DNA from: Chytridium lagenaria
Taxonomy: Eukaryota > Chytridiomycota > Chytridiomycetes > Chytridiales > Chytridiaceae
Reading direction: 5' to 3'
NCBI GenBank assembly: GCA_025449115.1
Contig: JAHLKC010000125.1
Coordinates: forward strand, 57,584-121,583
Length of the DNA stretch: 64,000 bases
In this document: positions 26,235 to 37,367 of the stretch, piece after piece
Position numbering within the stretch: the stretch's first letter is position 1
Layout: each line of letters begins with the position of its first letter
Translations under genes and position numbers: made by a program
The notes under the pieces: model-generated
What the model was told of the DNA's origin: nothing
Databases searched by the model: none
What the model saw: only the letters and a program-made list of their open reading frames with translations

Positions 26235-27700
26235 AGGAAAGAAAAAGGAAGAGCTTGATGTTGTTTTTTTAATTTTATTTTCTGCCTCTTGCATATTGTA
26301 TTTCAAGCATCCTTACCGTTGCTGTGGTGCGGCAATTTTGATAAGGAATCTTGGCAACTGGCATTGAATCATTTTTATGTCCCTTTTCTTGCTATAAATT
26401 TTTGTGACTTGTCTGTCTCCTCTCTCTTCTCCTTTCCCACGTTCGAAACCTTTTCAGCGGGTATGCTGGTACACTGCTTCCTTAATGTAATCTTCCCTAC
26501 TTCCTTGAAAGAAAGACACTTCTTCTAAGTCTCTTTTTAAACCCTCCGTAGCTTTATTTCTATTACGCTGTTTCGACAGGAACCTTATTTTTTTTGATGA
26601 TTTTATTTTTTTAAGTACGAAAAGAGAGACCATTACTCTTTTCGTCCCCTTTGGTGGTCCACCGTTAACGGACACACAGTATTTATGGATTATGGTTCTT
26701 CCCGTTCACTCTCTCTCTATATCTCGCCGTCCCAACTTGTTTGTTTCTTGTTCCTTTCCTTGTTTTCAAACCTCTTTTTTTTGTTTGTTTGAATCTTTTG
26801 GGAAAAAGGCTTGTCTTTTTATTATGTCGTTTTTTTTGTTTGTTTTTTTTTGTGTCAAATCAGTTACCCGCCCTCATTTCTTGTACCTAGTTTTTGTTGC
26901 GACATGATATGGGGGTGCGAACGTCTTTGTAGTTTTATTTTGTTGGCACAGGAAAAAAATAATTTCGAAAGCAATCTTGTCCGACGTTTGTCTGTGGTGA
27001 TCAAAGGAACGGCGGACTGCGCAGGACGTGTGGTGGCAGAAAATAGAACTTGAAATGTTGAAAGTTGAATTGTTTGCCGTCTTGAGCATGATGGATCGAC
27101 CATTCTAGCTCTCTTCAAAGGGAATCACATAGAACGTAAAACCTAGGGCCTAACGGGACGGGGAATTATGAACTGATTAAATGTTGTGAAGATTCTGTTG
27201 ACAGAGGAAGGCCTATCCATACTCTCTGATCTATTTGTCTGTAAATGTGTCCATTTTTCCAAAGCCAATTCGTAGTTCTATTTCTCCAATAATATACTTC
27301 TGTCTTTTTCATGTTTTTTTGTTCGATTACAACAACTAAGGCTATCTTCTTTACATTATACATGATTTGAATAGACATTGTTTTTTCTTGTTATTTTCCC
27401 CTCATCATGTTTTCTTGTTTTCTTTATAATATTTAAGCACAACCCGTGAAAACTACTGCACAAACAGAACGCAGCCAGAGGCTTACACAAAACAACAACA
27501 ATTCCATAAAATGGCAAGTATTTGACCCTTTAATAATTGAGGGCAATTATCAAAAATGTTTATAAGTAAAAGTAGAAACATTGACAAAAATATGTATGTA
27601 CGAAGGATAGAAAGGATCTCTGAGATAATATACGTTTATCTTTTATATACTACTAATAAAATACCTGCCCGCGTTGAAAATTAATATGTTCACCCACCTT
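26235..27700. other. Intergenic, T-rich, no gene seen
   Basis: T-rich sequence downstream of the Cys-rich gene, then AT-rich DNA. Short open frames have no recognisable domain and I do not support them. Confidence 0.5.
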
Positions 27701-27839
27701 CAACCCTTGTTCACCCAACTTTCACCCAGCACTTCATTCATGGCTTCGTCTGATCGGAATTTTAAACAACACGCGAGGGTTAGACAGGACAACACCAACA
27801 TACAATCAGCGGGACAGGACCCGAAAAGAGAAAAAAATG

Positions 27840-28514
27840 TAGCTTAAGCAATGATCACGGAGAGCAAGGATGCTTTTTGAGCTTCTAGCTGAGAAAGGTC
27901 TAGCAGACGCATTAAACGCATCGGATGTGAGATGGGTGATGAATCTAAGAGCATGACCTCAATCTAACACGAGGAAAACACTCAAACGAGCATGCGAAAG
28001 TAGGCATTTCCGCGGACTCCAAAAATTCTTCAAACGGATTGGAGACTATAAGAGTCTCATAGTTTTGGAGGAATGAAGCCTGAATGTATTGACCTTACAT
28101 CCAACATAAGCGGCGAGACACAGATGAAATTCCCTTGCTTCTGGATCGCAATCACAACGTGGTGCTGGATATTCTGGGAGCGCCAATTAAGACAGACAAG
28201 AATTGGTCGGACCCGTGCAGCTTAGATCAGCGTTTCTGCAATTGGAGGAGACTCACACCTTACTCAGAACCGATTTGGCCCATACAATCAGAGCCTATTT
28301 AGCTCTGGAGGAAGACATTGCAACTAGATGCCGTTGGCATCCACACATTCCTTGGGTTTGGAGTGCTGGCAATGACTTTTGAAGCAAACAAAGGCAGAAA
28401 ACCGAAAGCACGGATCTGCTTATCAAGCACTGGAGACAGCGCAATCCTCCCACATGAGCTGACGCATTTCAGGGACCACCAAATTGGAAATGAGGGTGCT
28501 ACGTTGTGGGACCT
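27840..28514 (+). pseudogene. Degenerate coding-like sequence, unidentified
   Basis: All plus-strand frames carry stops, but stretches such as GLADALNASDVRWVMNL, FFKRIGDYKSLIVLEE and LLDRNHNVVLDILGAP read like protein. The last open piece (28318-28527) starts MQLDAVGIHTFLGFG. This looks like an eroded gene or element ORF cut on the right by an LTR at 28515. No family assigned. Confidence 0.35.
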
Positions 28515-29874
28515 TATGAGATTATAACATAACATCACCAAGAGACATGAACGCGTCGCTTATATAGACGTTGTGCCATTATTGTTATTTCCTTGTTCTT
28601 GTTCCGTTCTTTTCCCTCTCTTTTCATAGTTATTTGCCATAGATATGATGGAGTATTTACAGAAGGAAGGGCGTTCAACGTGGTATGCCAACTTATGACA
28701 TGCTACCACGTTGTCCAGGCAACATTCAATACACTGTAGATAATAAAGGGTTTGGTGAAATCTCAGCCAGAGGCTGGCCTGAAGCAAGAGGGCCTCCAAT
28801 GTCCTGGGAGTGTACTTGAATCTATTCAACTTTATACAAATAATAAACAATATAGAAAGGGGAACAAAATAACAACAACAGCGGGAGAGAAACCCCAACC
28901 CAGACCAAGATGAACTTCTAAGAAGGTATGAGCAGTAGATATACACCTTATTTGCATGATGTGATGTTATGAAGCAACTCCACTGAACACGCACAAGTGC
29001 GTAAGTTCTGGTAGCTTTTAGGTCATTTGTTCATTACCTTACGTCCCATTACTCTTTGTCACTCCCCTTCTTGTATATCCTGCATGGCTACATGAGCCCT
29101 TTTCTTATGTGGGTGGAGACCTATTATGTGTGCGGAGTTGACGGCAGGCTTGTGGTTATGTTGTGTTTTGTCGTGTGTGTATATACTCCATGATTGTATT
29201 TTGTATATGAGAGATTGAGCAAACTTAAATAAGCTTCATTATTCTTTGTTTTTTCCCTTCCTTTTCTATGATAAAACCTTGCAAGAACACTTCTACAGCA
29301 CACCTTGACTCAGCAAAAGAGGAGCTGCAGCCGTGATTCCACCTTGTAGGACGTGCAATTTGCATGGCGGCACGCCACAATGAACTCTCTCTCTACTATG
29401 GTCAAGGCTTGAATAGTAGAGGGCCAAATAGAGAACTTCACAATGATTCCTTTGAGGGTCTGGTCGAAAACCACTTATGTTTTCACATTATTGACTACAT
29501 ATGCCACCCTGATGGTTGGAGTGGGAGCAACAGCACGTCTGGGTGGATGAGACAATAGAACAACACGTTAAAACGGTTATAAGAAGCAGAAACACAGACC
29601 TGACACATTCCTTGGAGCCTTCTCGTAGAACTTTTTTCCCTTGTCATTTTGGACCTAGGTTTAAGGCACTTCCCTTCTTTTTCCCGCTTCTATTAACTAT
29701 CAGAACGAAAACGTAAACCGCAGCACACCCAATCCTTGCATCCCTTAATGGATGTGTAGGGCTTTATTCTCAACTCTGGAGTACATCCAGAGGGTTAATA
29801 TTGTCACCTACAATATGGTTCTTTACCTCTGTAATCAAGGCTTAGCAGAGGAGGCCACTAGAGAGAACTTCACA
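28515..29874 (-). mobile_element. LTR of a TGTGA...TCACA family, carrying a nested LTR
   Basis: It aligns by eye to the solo LTR at 56703-57605 over both ends, e.g. the block CGCTTATATAGACG near the left end and GAGAGAACTTCACA at the right end. The CTTCACA edge is followed by TTCTCCC, i.e. a purine tract GGGAGAA on the minus strand, so this was the 3' LTR of a minus-strand element. It is longer than its relative because another LTR is inserted at 28960-29442. No matching target duplication was seen at its two ends. Confidence 0.7.
28960..29442 (-). mobile_element. Nested solo LTR with ATGA target duplication
   Basis: Bounded by TGTGATG (left) and CTTCACA (right), with ATGA at 28956-28959 and again at 29443-29446. 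The related LTR at 56703-57605 has the uninterrupted site GGCATGATTCC (about 57199), so both the insertion edges and the empty site are visible. Confidence 0.85.
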
Positions 29875-32169
29875 TTCTCCCTTGATCAGTGAGCATGACA
29901 AAATTGTCTCTATCCGACACAATCTCAAGTGTGGAATTCCCTTGGAACCTTGAGATTGGAGATCTTGAGTGTCAGTGAACACGTGGATAATGATCTTCTT
30001 CACACGCGTGCTCTACCTGCTTTTCAAAGGGAATTTAAGAAGCTCTCTCTTGCGAAAGTTGTTATCTTTTTGACCGGGACTACCGCAACTTTGTCTTGAT
30101 GATCCCTCATCAATCCTTCCGCAGTTTGCTGAGGAATGCACATTGACTGACGTTGAACTCCGACGCCAAGGAGTTGTTCTTTACGAGCGTTTTTGTCAAG
30201 TTGCTGAGGTTGTGAAAATCTTGCTACCATTGAGTCTGCTTCGCCTGTTCCTATTCTCATTGGTCCCGACGCTATCAATCTCATAAAGAGATCCCTTGTC
30301 CTTGCCAAACGTGCTAATTCCGCCGCAATTGAAGAACGCGGCTGTAAAAAACGAACCCTCAAAGTTCTTGATGCGTCTGCTAAAGCTCTCGAGGAAGTCG
30401 CCGTTCAGCAGGTCATTGCCATTGCTGCTTGAGAAGCTAACAATCTCGCTGCCAATCTCGCTGCTGCTGCTGCCTCTGCTTCTGCTGATATCAATAGTGA
30501 TTCTGAGCCTTCCATGGAAACAGAAGTTTGACTTATACTTACAATACTAATGAATTTTGTTGATTTATCTTTCAACGCTGTCCCGTTTGTTATCATAAAC
30601 CAAAAGCAAAATATTTGTTTTAAATTTCTTTTATTCTAGTTTGCCCTTAAAGCTACAAAATGGATCGTAATGTCCCTCAACCACCCTCCTCAGATGCATT
30701 CGAAAATAAATTCATCGTCCTTTCGTTTTTCTAGACCAATCCTATCTGGTCATGTTGCTCATGTCTCGTTCTCGAGTTCACAATTTTTTTCTTGTTAACT
30801 TCTGAAGAGCAGTATGAACATTACACTCTACGATTATCAATTCCCATCAACCCTCTTCATTTCTTATGTCTTGGCCCTTTGTTGTTTAAGTTTTCATCTA
30901 AAAATAAAAGACTTACCATTAATCTGGGTATGCTGGTCCGTCTGCTTCAGCCGGGTACGACTAATTTACCTTTCCCCAAGGAAAAACCATCTAATTTGAT
31001 GTTCCTTAATCCTGCTAGGTTCCACGCTATCTGCTGGCAAGGCAAATACTTTTTGCATCACCCTTATAGAATCTTACTGTTGCGTATGTTCACCTTGGTA
31101 ATTAGAAGCTTCCAGCTTCTGGTATCCCTGGTACTACCCCTTATATCTTCCTCACACTTGTACCCTCACCCATAGAGGCAGATGAAGTCTTTGTTGATGC
31201 CATTGAGACGACGTCCAGGGCTGTCAGTAATGAGTTGATTTTTACTGACTGCGACAAGGGATTCAAACTCTTTGGGGCCACATTCACATTTCGCACACCT
31301 GCTCCTCCTCTTGTGAATTCGGTATCTTCTTTGTCCCCGATGTCTGTTTTGAACCACCATACACCGAGGAATCACTGGAAGATTCAATACCCTATAAAAA
31401 GAGAAGGGGAGTATGATAAAAGGAAAAAATCCGGCTCCTTTCAGTTGTCCATAAACACTATGATCCTCGCATAGGTCCTGCCCTTCCAGATCCTATTAAA
31501 GTCGCTGATTCACTGAGAGAGCCTCAATTTACTCCTAATAATGACTCATCCTTATTGGTAAAGGAGGAAAATGACGAACTGGGTACAGAGGATTCAACTC
31601 ACCTTCTCACCTTGTTCTCTAGAGGTGTCTTCAGTTTCACTGACGATACCAAGTCACTAGAAGATTTGAACCTGACTGGACCCCCCCCACCCCCCCGGCA
31701 AATCAGTGATGGCACAAGGCATTGTGAATTATCGGAACAAGGGAACCGTGAAAGAGAAGCTGGACAACATTTTTCGCGAAATAAGTGGCGTAAACGTCAA
31801 AAAGAAACTTTCAAAACTCATTCAGGACTATGTGGTCAAGGCGCAAGAAGAAATTCTATCAAGGCTGCAGGGACAATCCCATAATAGAAATTCAATGGAG
31901 CAACAATGGTAAGGTTGGCAGGAAAGTTTATTGGGTGATGTGATCTTCTCTTGACCCATCCCTCCCTATCTAGCTTTGACTATGGGGTAGGGGAGAAGAG
32001 TAAAGGAGTTGCTTCAGCATTTCCACAGAGCACCTAGGGACAGGATGTACTCCTGAATCTAAGTGATGTTGTTGTTGTTGGGCAATGGTGTGGGTGAGTG
32101 ATCGCGAGATTCTGCTTAGTTAAGTGAGAAGGGAACGTGTTTAGTATCTTCATTATCAACTTACCTTGC
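29875..32169. pseudogene. Degenerate element interior, unidentified ORFs
   Basis: Mostly plus-strand coding-like pieces interrupted by stops: IGPDAINLIKRSLVLAKRA (about 30265-30320), an Ala-rich helix ending SDSEPSMETEV (to 30530), and NELIFTDCDKGFKLFGATF (about 31230-31285) followed by LLVKEENDELGTEDSTH (31550-31600). No reverse transcriptase, integrase or transposase signature was found. It lies between two LTRs and may be the worn interior of a non-autonomous element or a captured gene. Confidence 0.35.
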
Positions 32170-32179
32170 TTCTAAACCA

Positions 32180-32754
32180 CTATCAGCACCAGATTGTCTT
32201 CAAGCAATCAGGGATGGTTATAAGTCTCCATGCTACCCTACTATGGCACCTTTTGGAATATGGGCTCTCGTTTGCCTCTCAGAGCTTAGAACAGGGTAAC
32301 CTCACTCATTGCCTGCCATTAGCGCCTGATCATTGGGTTAGAGAGCACCAGAGGTGGAATTTAGCTGACCAAGCCTTGACTAAAGGACACTGTGAATCAG
32401 GAGGGATTATTCCATCACAGCCTCTCCATTGCAGCTTCACCAGGTGGTAAGGGGGCCAGAGAGGGTCGACTGCTGGATTCAACAGGTACAAATTAAATAG
32501 AAATCTCTATATTAAAGTAATACACAAAATACAAATAAATAATAGACACAACATATGCACACACACATAAACGGTACATATGCGCGCCACTCCTTCAAAA
32601 AAACCCTTATAACGTCGGGAAAAGTACATATAAAACCCAAGGATTCAATATGATGCGTAAATATACGCGTCGATGCGGGATATAACGGAACTCAACAAAT
32701 TTAGACAAATGTCCTTATGAGCCATAGGCCATGTGAGTAATGTAATTCTTCATA
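32180..32754 (-). mobile_element. LTR family E, minus orientation
   Basis: The reverse complement of the LTR starting at 58830: shared blocks include CAGCACCAGAT, AACAGGGTAACCTCACTCA and GGCCTATGGCTCAT-type sequence. The minus-strand LTR start (TGTGAAGAAT) corresponds to ATTCTTCATA at about 32745-32754, with one mismatch. The left edge is approximate. Confidence 0.75.
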
Positions 32755-33039
32755 GTGAAAGGGATCAAGAAAGAAGCAAAGTGATGGTTTTGTGTAATGA
32801 TGGATGGCAATGTGACCAGTGAAGTTTGTGTGGGGGACGATGGGTGAGGGAGAGGTAGGATGGAATCTAGTGAAGTGGGCGATGACCAAGGGAATATTGG
32901 CACCAGCAAGAAGAGGCGCGGAGGGGATATAGAGCCCCAGTCAAGAAAACAGTTCAAGGTAGCGAAAACAGCAGAGGATAGGATTAGTGCTTTGTTTGAC
33001 ATCCAGGCTGAGCTACCTTTGAGGGTTGAGGACCTTATG
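32755..33039 (+). pseudogene. ORF fragment cut by an LTR
   Basis: An open frame starting MESSEVGDDQGNIGTSKK (32860) with the sequence RISALFDIQAELPLRVEDL runs into the solo LTR at 33040 and does not resume recognisably after it. Basic N-terminal run KKRRGGD. No family assigned. Confidence 0.35.
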
Positions 33040-33439
33040 GGTAGGGGTTACGGGGCTCAAATGTAATTAAATATAATGAATAAATAAAGTGAATCAAACT
33101 ATAAGAATGGTGATGGAGTCTCCAGAGGTGACAGGGAGCTAATAACCATGAAGCTTCATATATTAATGTTAACCTCTTTTCGCAATACATGTAGAAGATG
33201 GGGATTTACACCAGAACTCATGACCCGTAAATCCCTCCTATTACGTGTCATAAACTAAACATAAAATAATAAAGTTAAGGGATTGACGCATGCTCAAATG
33301 GAATGAGGAGCTCCATACAACTCATTAAATCAAAACTTAAAATTAACGCGTAAACAAAAACAAAGTTCGGGGAAAAACAACTTAGACAAAATGCAAATGT
33401 GGGTGAGTAAAACAAAATAGAAAGATGAATAACCCAACA
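33040..33439 (-). mobile_element. Solo LTR (family B) with TTATG target duplication
   Basis: Starts GGTAGGGGTTACGGGGC (the first T of TGTAGG replaced by G) and ends ACCCAACA. TTATG flanks it at 33035-33039 and 33440-33444. It aligns closely to the 3' LTR at 47677-48074. Confidence 0.88.
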
Positions 33440-33524
33440 TTATGCATGCAAATAGGACGTTCTATTTTATGACAGTCAAGCCCATCTTGAGCTGTAACCA
33501 CTTCAAGGGTAACACAAATGGTTT

Positions 33525-33543
33525 CTAACCCTAACCCTAACCC
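33525..33543. repeat. Telomere-like (CCCTAA)3 tract
   Basis: Three units of CTAACC/CCCTAA immediately right of the solo LTR. Only 19 bp long, so chance is possible. Confidence 0.6.
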
Positions 33544-35180
33544 TTCACCCATCCAACTCCATCCATCCTCCATCTTCAACCTAGTCCTTAATCTTCCTTA
33601 ATTATCCCTCCTCTGATACTCGAGGTCTGCACTCCAACAACAGCTCCCCATAGCAATTCTTCTCAATAAATATGCTTGGTTTGAAGTTGCCCCATTTGAA
33701 TATGAAGGCATAACGCTAATTCCTCCAGGAGCTGCTTCAACCAGATGAGCTCCGAAGATGCCTCACTCAACGCGACGTATTCGGCTCCTGTACTTGAAAC
33801 AGCTACTGACGCTTGTTTACACGCACCCCACATCACAGCTCCTCCATTCAGTATGATGACGAATCCACTGATTGACTTCTTCTCGTCCCCAAGATCCGCG
33901 ACGCTGAATCCTTCAAGCTTGAACTTGTTCCCTTGACGCGAATAGCTTATGCCCAAGCCCCTCGTCAACTGTAAATACCCGACTAAATCATGCCCACACT
34001 CCCAGTGATTGTGTCCAGGACGCGCCTGATAGCGCGCCAGCATTCCAACTGTAAATGCCACGTTGGGACGCGAATTAACCATCACGTACATCAATGAACC
34101 AACCACGGTTCGATAGGCTAGTCCCTCCACTTCTTCCAATGGAGTCTCGTTGTCTTCAACGCGTCTGAGATGCGTTCCTGGCCTTAGCGGAGGCTTTTTG
34201 AGGTGCCCTTCTGGCACGCGTAGCTTATTCATCATCGAGATGATATAGGCCTCTTGCTTGATACGTACATGCCTCTCGTGTTGATTGTAGCGAACTTGGG
34301 TTCCGACCGCGTATTTTGGCTCCCCCTGGCTTATGACCGTAAACCGACGCTTGAGATCGTCTTGAAACGCGTCTGCTTCTTCCGGATCAGGACACGCGTG
34401 CACAAGGTCGTCAACATATACAACCAGTAACGACAACCTCTCGCCGTTGCGTCGGTAGTAAACACAGGGATCCGAGAGCGAACGCGTGAAGCCTATCAAG
34501 ATGAGAAATTCATCCAACCCAGCTTCAAACCGTACGAGGTCTTCAAGAGAAGATAACCTTAGTCTTCCTTCCAAACAATCACAAAACCTTCTGGCTGCTT
34601 GATGTATATATCCTCCTTGAGATTGCCGTTGAGAAACACCGTTTTGACATCGTATTGGCGCACCCATCCCTTCATGTGCTGCCACTGCGATTGCTGTCCA
34701 AAAGGTCGCCCACCTTCATCACTAACGGGTAAGTTTCTACGTAGTCCACGCCTTCCTTCTGCGAATATCCCTTCGCAACGAATCGAGCTTTTCTTCTTTC
34801 CACGGAGACGTTTTTCTTTCGCTTGTAACGGAGCACCCAATTACTCTTGATGATGTGCTTGCCCTTTGGTCGAGGCACCAGACGCCACGTCTGATGCTCC
34901 AGCAACGACTGGTACTCCTCCTGGAGCGCCTTCAACCGTTCTTCTGAATTGACGCGTCCCAACGCGTCTTAAACGGTTGCTGGATCTGTCACGTCCTCGT
35001 CACGCGTCACGGTGATGGTGTGTGCTGCAGGCTTAGGTGGAGCAGGAGCGCGCTTTCCTAGCGCTTGAGCCTTAAACCATTCTGAGTTTACAGGCCTCCT
35101 CTCCCTCAGAGAATAACGACGCCTGCCTTCCTCTGCTGGTGGTGTTGCTGGTACTGGGAGACGAGAGACCCTGCGTGTAG

Positions 35181-35504
35181 TGTTGGGTTTATTCATCTTT
35201 CTATTTTGTTTCACTCACCCACATTCGTTATTTTTGTCTAAGTTATTTTCCCCCCGAACCTGTTCATTTACGCGTTATTTAAGTTTTTGAGTTGATCAGT
35301 TTTATTGAGCTCCTCATTCCATTTGAGGATGCGTTAATCCCTTAACTTTATTATTTTATGTTTAATTTATGATACGTAATTTGGAGGGATTTACGGATCA
35401 TGAGTTCTGATGTAAATCCCCACCCTACATGTATTGCGAAAAGGTAGTTAACTTTAATATATGGAAGTTTTATAGTAATTACCTCCCTGTCCGTAACCCC
35501 TACA
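35181..35504 (+). mobile_element. Solo LTR (family B variant) with TGTAG target duplication
   Basis: TGTTGGG...CTACA, 324 bp, flanked by TGTAG at 35176-35180 and 35505-35509. It splits the acidic linker of element C; removing LTR plus one duplication restores alignment to element A (TRRVSRLPVPAT versus TRSISRLPVPAT). It lacks roughly 70 bp near its 3' end that the 398-400-bp family members have. Confidence 0.9.
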
Positions 35505-35991
35505 TGTAGCGCGTTGAGGAGTCCTCCTTGGCGAGGTTGGGGCGTCTTCAAACTCTTCTGACGCGTCGTTCTCTTCCCGAGCATCCTCGACATCATCTTC
35601 CAACGCTTCGCTGTCTTTACTGATCGGTGACGCGTCATCCCCAATAACCCATCTTCTATATCCTCGGAGTCGTCATCACTCCCCCAACTTCCTGAACCGC
35701 TTCCCACCTTGTCCAGCAGCTTCCTGTGAACCTTCCTGGTAGACAAATCTGCGTCGTGTCCTTCCCATACTCCAGTGTTCAACTCGTCAAACACAACAGT
35801 CTTGCTGCACACTGCTTACTTCGTGACTGGGTCGTAAAGGCGATACCCCATCGCCTCATATCCCAGGAAAATGCATTTGCGCGGGTTCTTCTCCATCTTT
35901 TTCCGTCGGTCCTTTGGTACATACACGTAACACGCGCAGCCGAAGGTTCAAACGCGTTTCAAGTTAGGCTTCCTTCCCGTGAAGCCTTCCA

Positions 35992-36411
35992 TATAGGGGT
36001 TTACGGGATCTTGTAATAACACGGAGTAACGAATAAACTAATAATAGCGAATGTAAACTGGTGACAAGGTCTCCAGAGGTTACTACTGAATAATACTGAT
36101 GAAAACTAGCTTCTTATTATTAGACGCTTCCAAATACTACAGGTAAATATGAGGGTGGCCCTCCAAGCTAACAAGGTCTCATGACCCGTTCATCCCTCAT
36201 TGTCACAAACAAACATGTAAAGTAACTTAACCAAATCACGCGCGGGGATTCACGTGCGGGGATTAACGCTGACACAAATGATATGAGCAGCAAAACGAAC
36301 AATAAACTTAAACTCAGAAATTCAGGCAGGAAACAGTGCGGGGGCATAAAAGAACTTAGTGAAATAAAGAATGCGGGTAAGTAAAACAAACTAGACAGAT
36401 GAAACTCAACA
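35992..36411 (-). mobile_element. Solo LTR (family D), near-matching target duplication
   Basis: Bounded by TATAGGGG (left) and CTCAACA (right), with TTCCA at 35987-35991 and TTCTA at 36412-36416 (one mismatch). Without it, the flanks of element C join to the order seen in element A around 39480. It is inverted relative to the LTR at 36428-36825. Confidence 0.8.
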
Positions 36412-36427
36412 TTCTAGAGGTGAAATC

Positions 36428-36825
36428 CCTTAGGGTTTCATCTTTCTAGTTGGTTTTACTTACCGGAATTCTTCATTTCACTAAGTTCATGTATGCCCCC
36501 CGCACTGTTTCCTGCCTGAACTTATGTGCTGCTCATACCATTTCTGTAAGCGTTAATCCCCGCACGTTAATCCCGCGTGTTACTCAGTTAGTTACTTTAC
36601 ATGTTTGTTGTGACAATGAGGGATGAACGGGTCATGAAACCTTGTTCGCTTAGAGTGCCACCCTCATATTTATCTGCAGTGTTTCGGAAGCTTTGAATAA
36701 TAAGAAGTTAGTTGTCATCAGTATTATTCAGTTATCACCTCTGGAGACCTCGTCACCAGTTTACATTCGTTATTATTAGCTTATTAATTATTCCGTTTAA
36801 TAACAAGAGCCCCGTAAATCCTAGA
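36428..36825 (+). mobile_element. LTR family D, plus orientation (5' LTR of a lost or displaced element)
   Basis: It aligns to the reverse complement of 35992-36411 throughout, e.g. GACAATGAGGGATGAACGGG and CACCAGTTTACATTCG. It is followed by a primer-binding-site-like sequence (36828-36839), so it was a 5' LTR. The start is damaged (CCTTAGGGTTTC instead of TGTTGAGTTTC). Confidence 0.75.
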
Positions 36826-36827
36826 AG

Positions 36828-36839
36828 TGGTAGCACTTC
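36828..36839 (+). promoter_or_regulatory. Candidate primer-binding site of family D
   Basis: TGGTAGCACTTC follows the D LTR and is identical to the 12 bases after the 5' LTR of element A. It begins TGG, the complement of a tRNA CCA end. Confidence 0.55.
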
Positions 36840-36841
36840 AT

Positions 36842-37345
36842 TGTTGGGTTTCGCTCACTTGACTCACGAGGACGCGTCAGGATCACTCGCACCATTAGTC
36901 CGCGGCGTCGGGCGCAACACTAGAGTGCTCTGGAATTTACGCGTCATTAGAGTTGAGCGCGAACGCGCCCACTGGACTTCTCATTTACATTCTGGACTCA
37001 TTTTAATTTCCCACTTTGTTTACCTTCCTTGATTGGTTTATTTTCTTTATGCCACTTTAATTATAACTCTACCTGTTTGTGATTGGATATTCCCTTCTAG
37101 CCTTTATTCCCTTTGTTCCCGTCAAGGCTCTCTGATTTGTTTATCTTTGTAGTGGAGAGTTTAACGCGTGAGTGTACGCGTCTCCGATAGGTTTACCTTT
37201 GTGTTGTCTTTCCTCTTTACTTGTTCGTTTTGTTTCAGTATTTAAAGACTCGTGTTTTGAGTTGAAATAAATTAAGAACGTTGTTCGAGCAAAAGTGCGT
37301 TTAACTTTGTTTTAATTGAGCCCCGTGAACAACAAGTATTCAACA
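36842..37345 (+). repeat. 5' LTR of element A
   Basis: TGTTG...CAACA, 504 bp. It contains a TATA-like TATTTAAA at 37239-37246 and an AATAAA-type signal near 37264, plus four ACGCGT hexamers. Confidence 0.95.
37239..37246 (+). promoter_or_regulatory. TATA-like box in the element A LTR
   Basis: TATTTAAA about 100 bp before the LTR end; also present in LTR2 and in both solo copies. Assignment is by position and composition only. Confidence 0.5.
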
Positions 37346-37346
37346 G

Positions 37347-37358
37347 TGGTAGCACTTC
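37347..37358 (+). promoter_or_regulatory. Primer-binding site of element A (candidate)
   Basis: TGGTAGCACTTC, one base after the LTR end, shared with family D. The matching tRNA segment was not identified. Confidence 0.6.
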
Positions 37359-37367
37359 TCTGACGAC

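Larger units (their letters stand above)
33660..36427 (-). mobile_element. Truncated Ty1/copia element C
   Basis: An old copia copy related to element A, missing gag, protease and most of integrase (5' side) and the end of RNase H (3' side, 33663). From right to left on the minus strand it reads the integrase C-terminal part (near 35990-35830, TVVFDELNTGVWEGHDAD at 35800), an acidic linker, the RT start (GKHIIKSNWVLRYKRK, about 34840), VVYVDDLVHACPD (about 34430-34390) and RNase H-type KQASVAVSSTGAEYVALSEAS (about 33820-33760). Several frame breaks. Two solo LTRs are inserted in it (35181-35504, 35992-36411). Confidence 0.88.

Noticed and set aside
29875..32169. Retrotransposon polyprotein between the LTRs at 29.9 and 32.2 kb
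   Set aside because: I looked for zinc knuckle, protease, RT and integrase motifs on both strands and found none.
33382..33579. Short minus-strand frame starting MKMEDGWSW
   Set aside because: It spans an LTR edge and the telomere-like tract and has no conserved motif.
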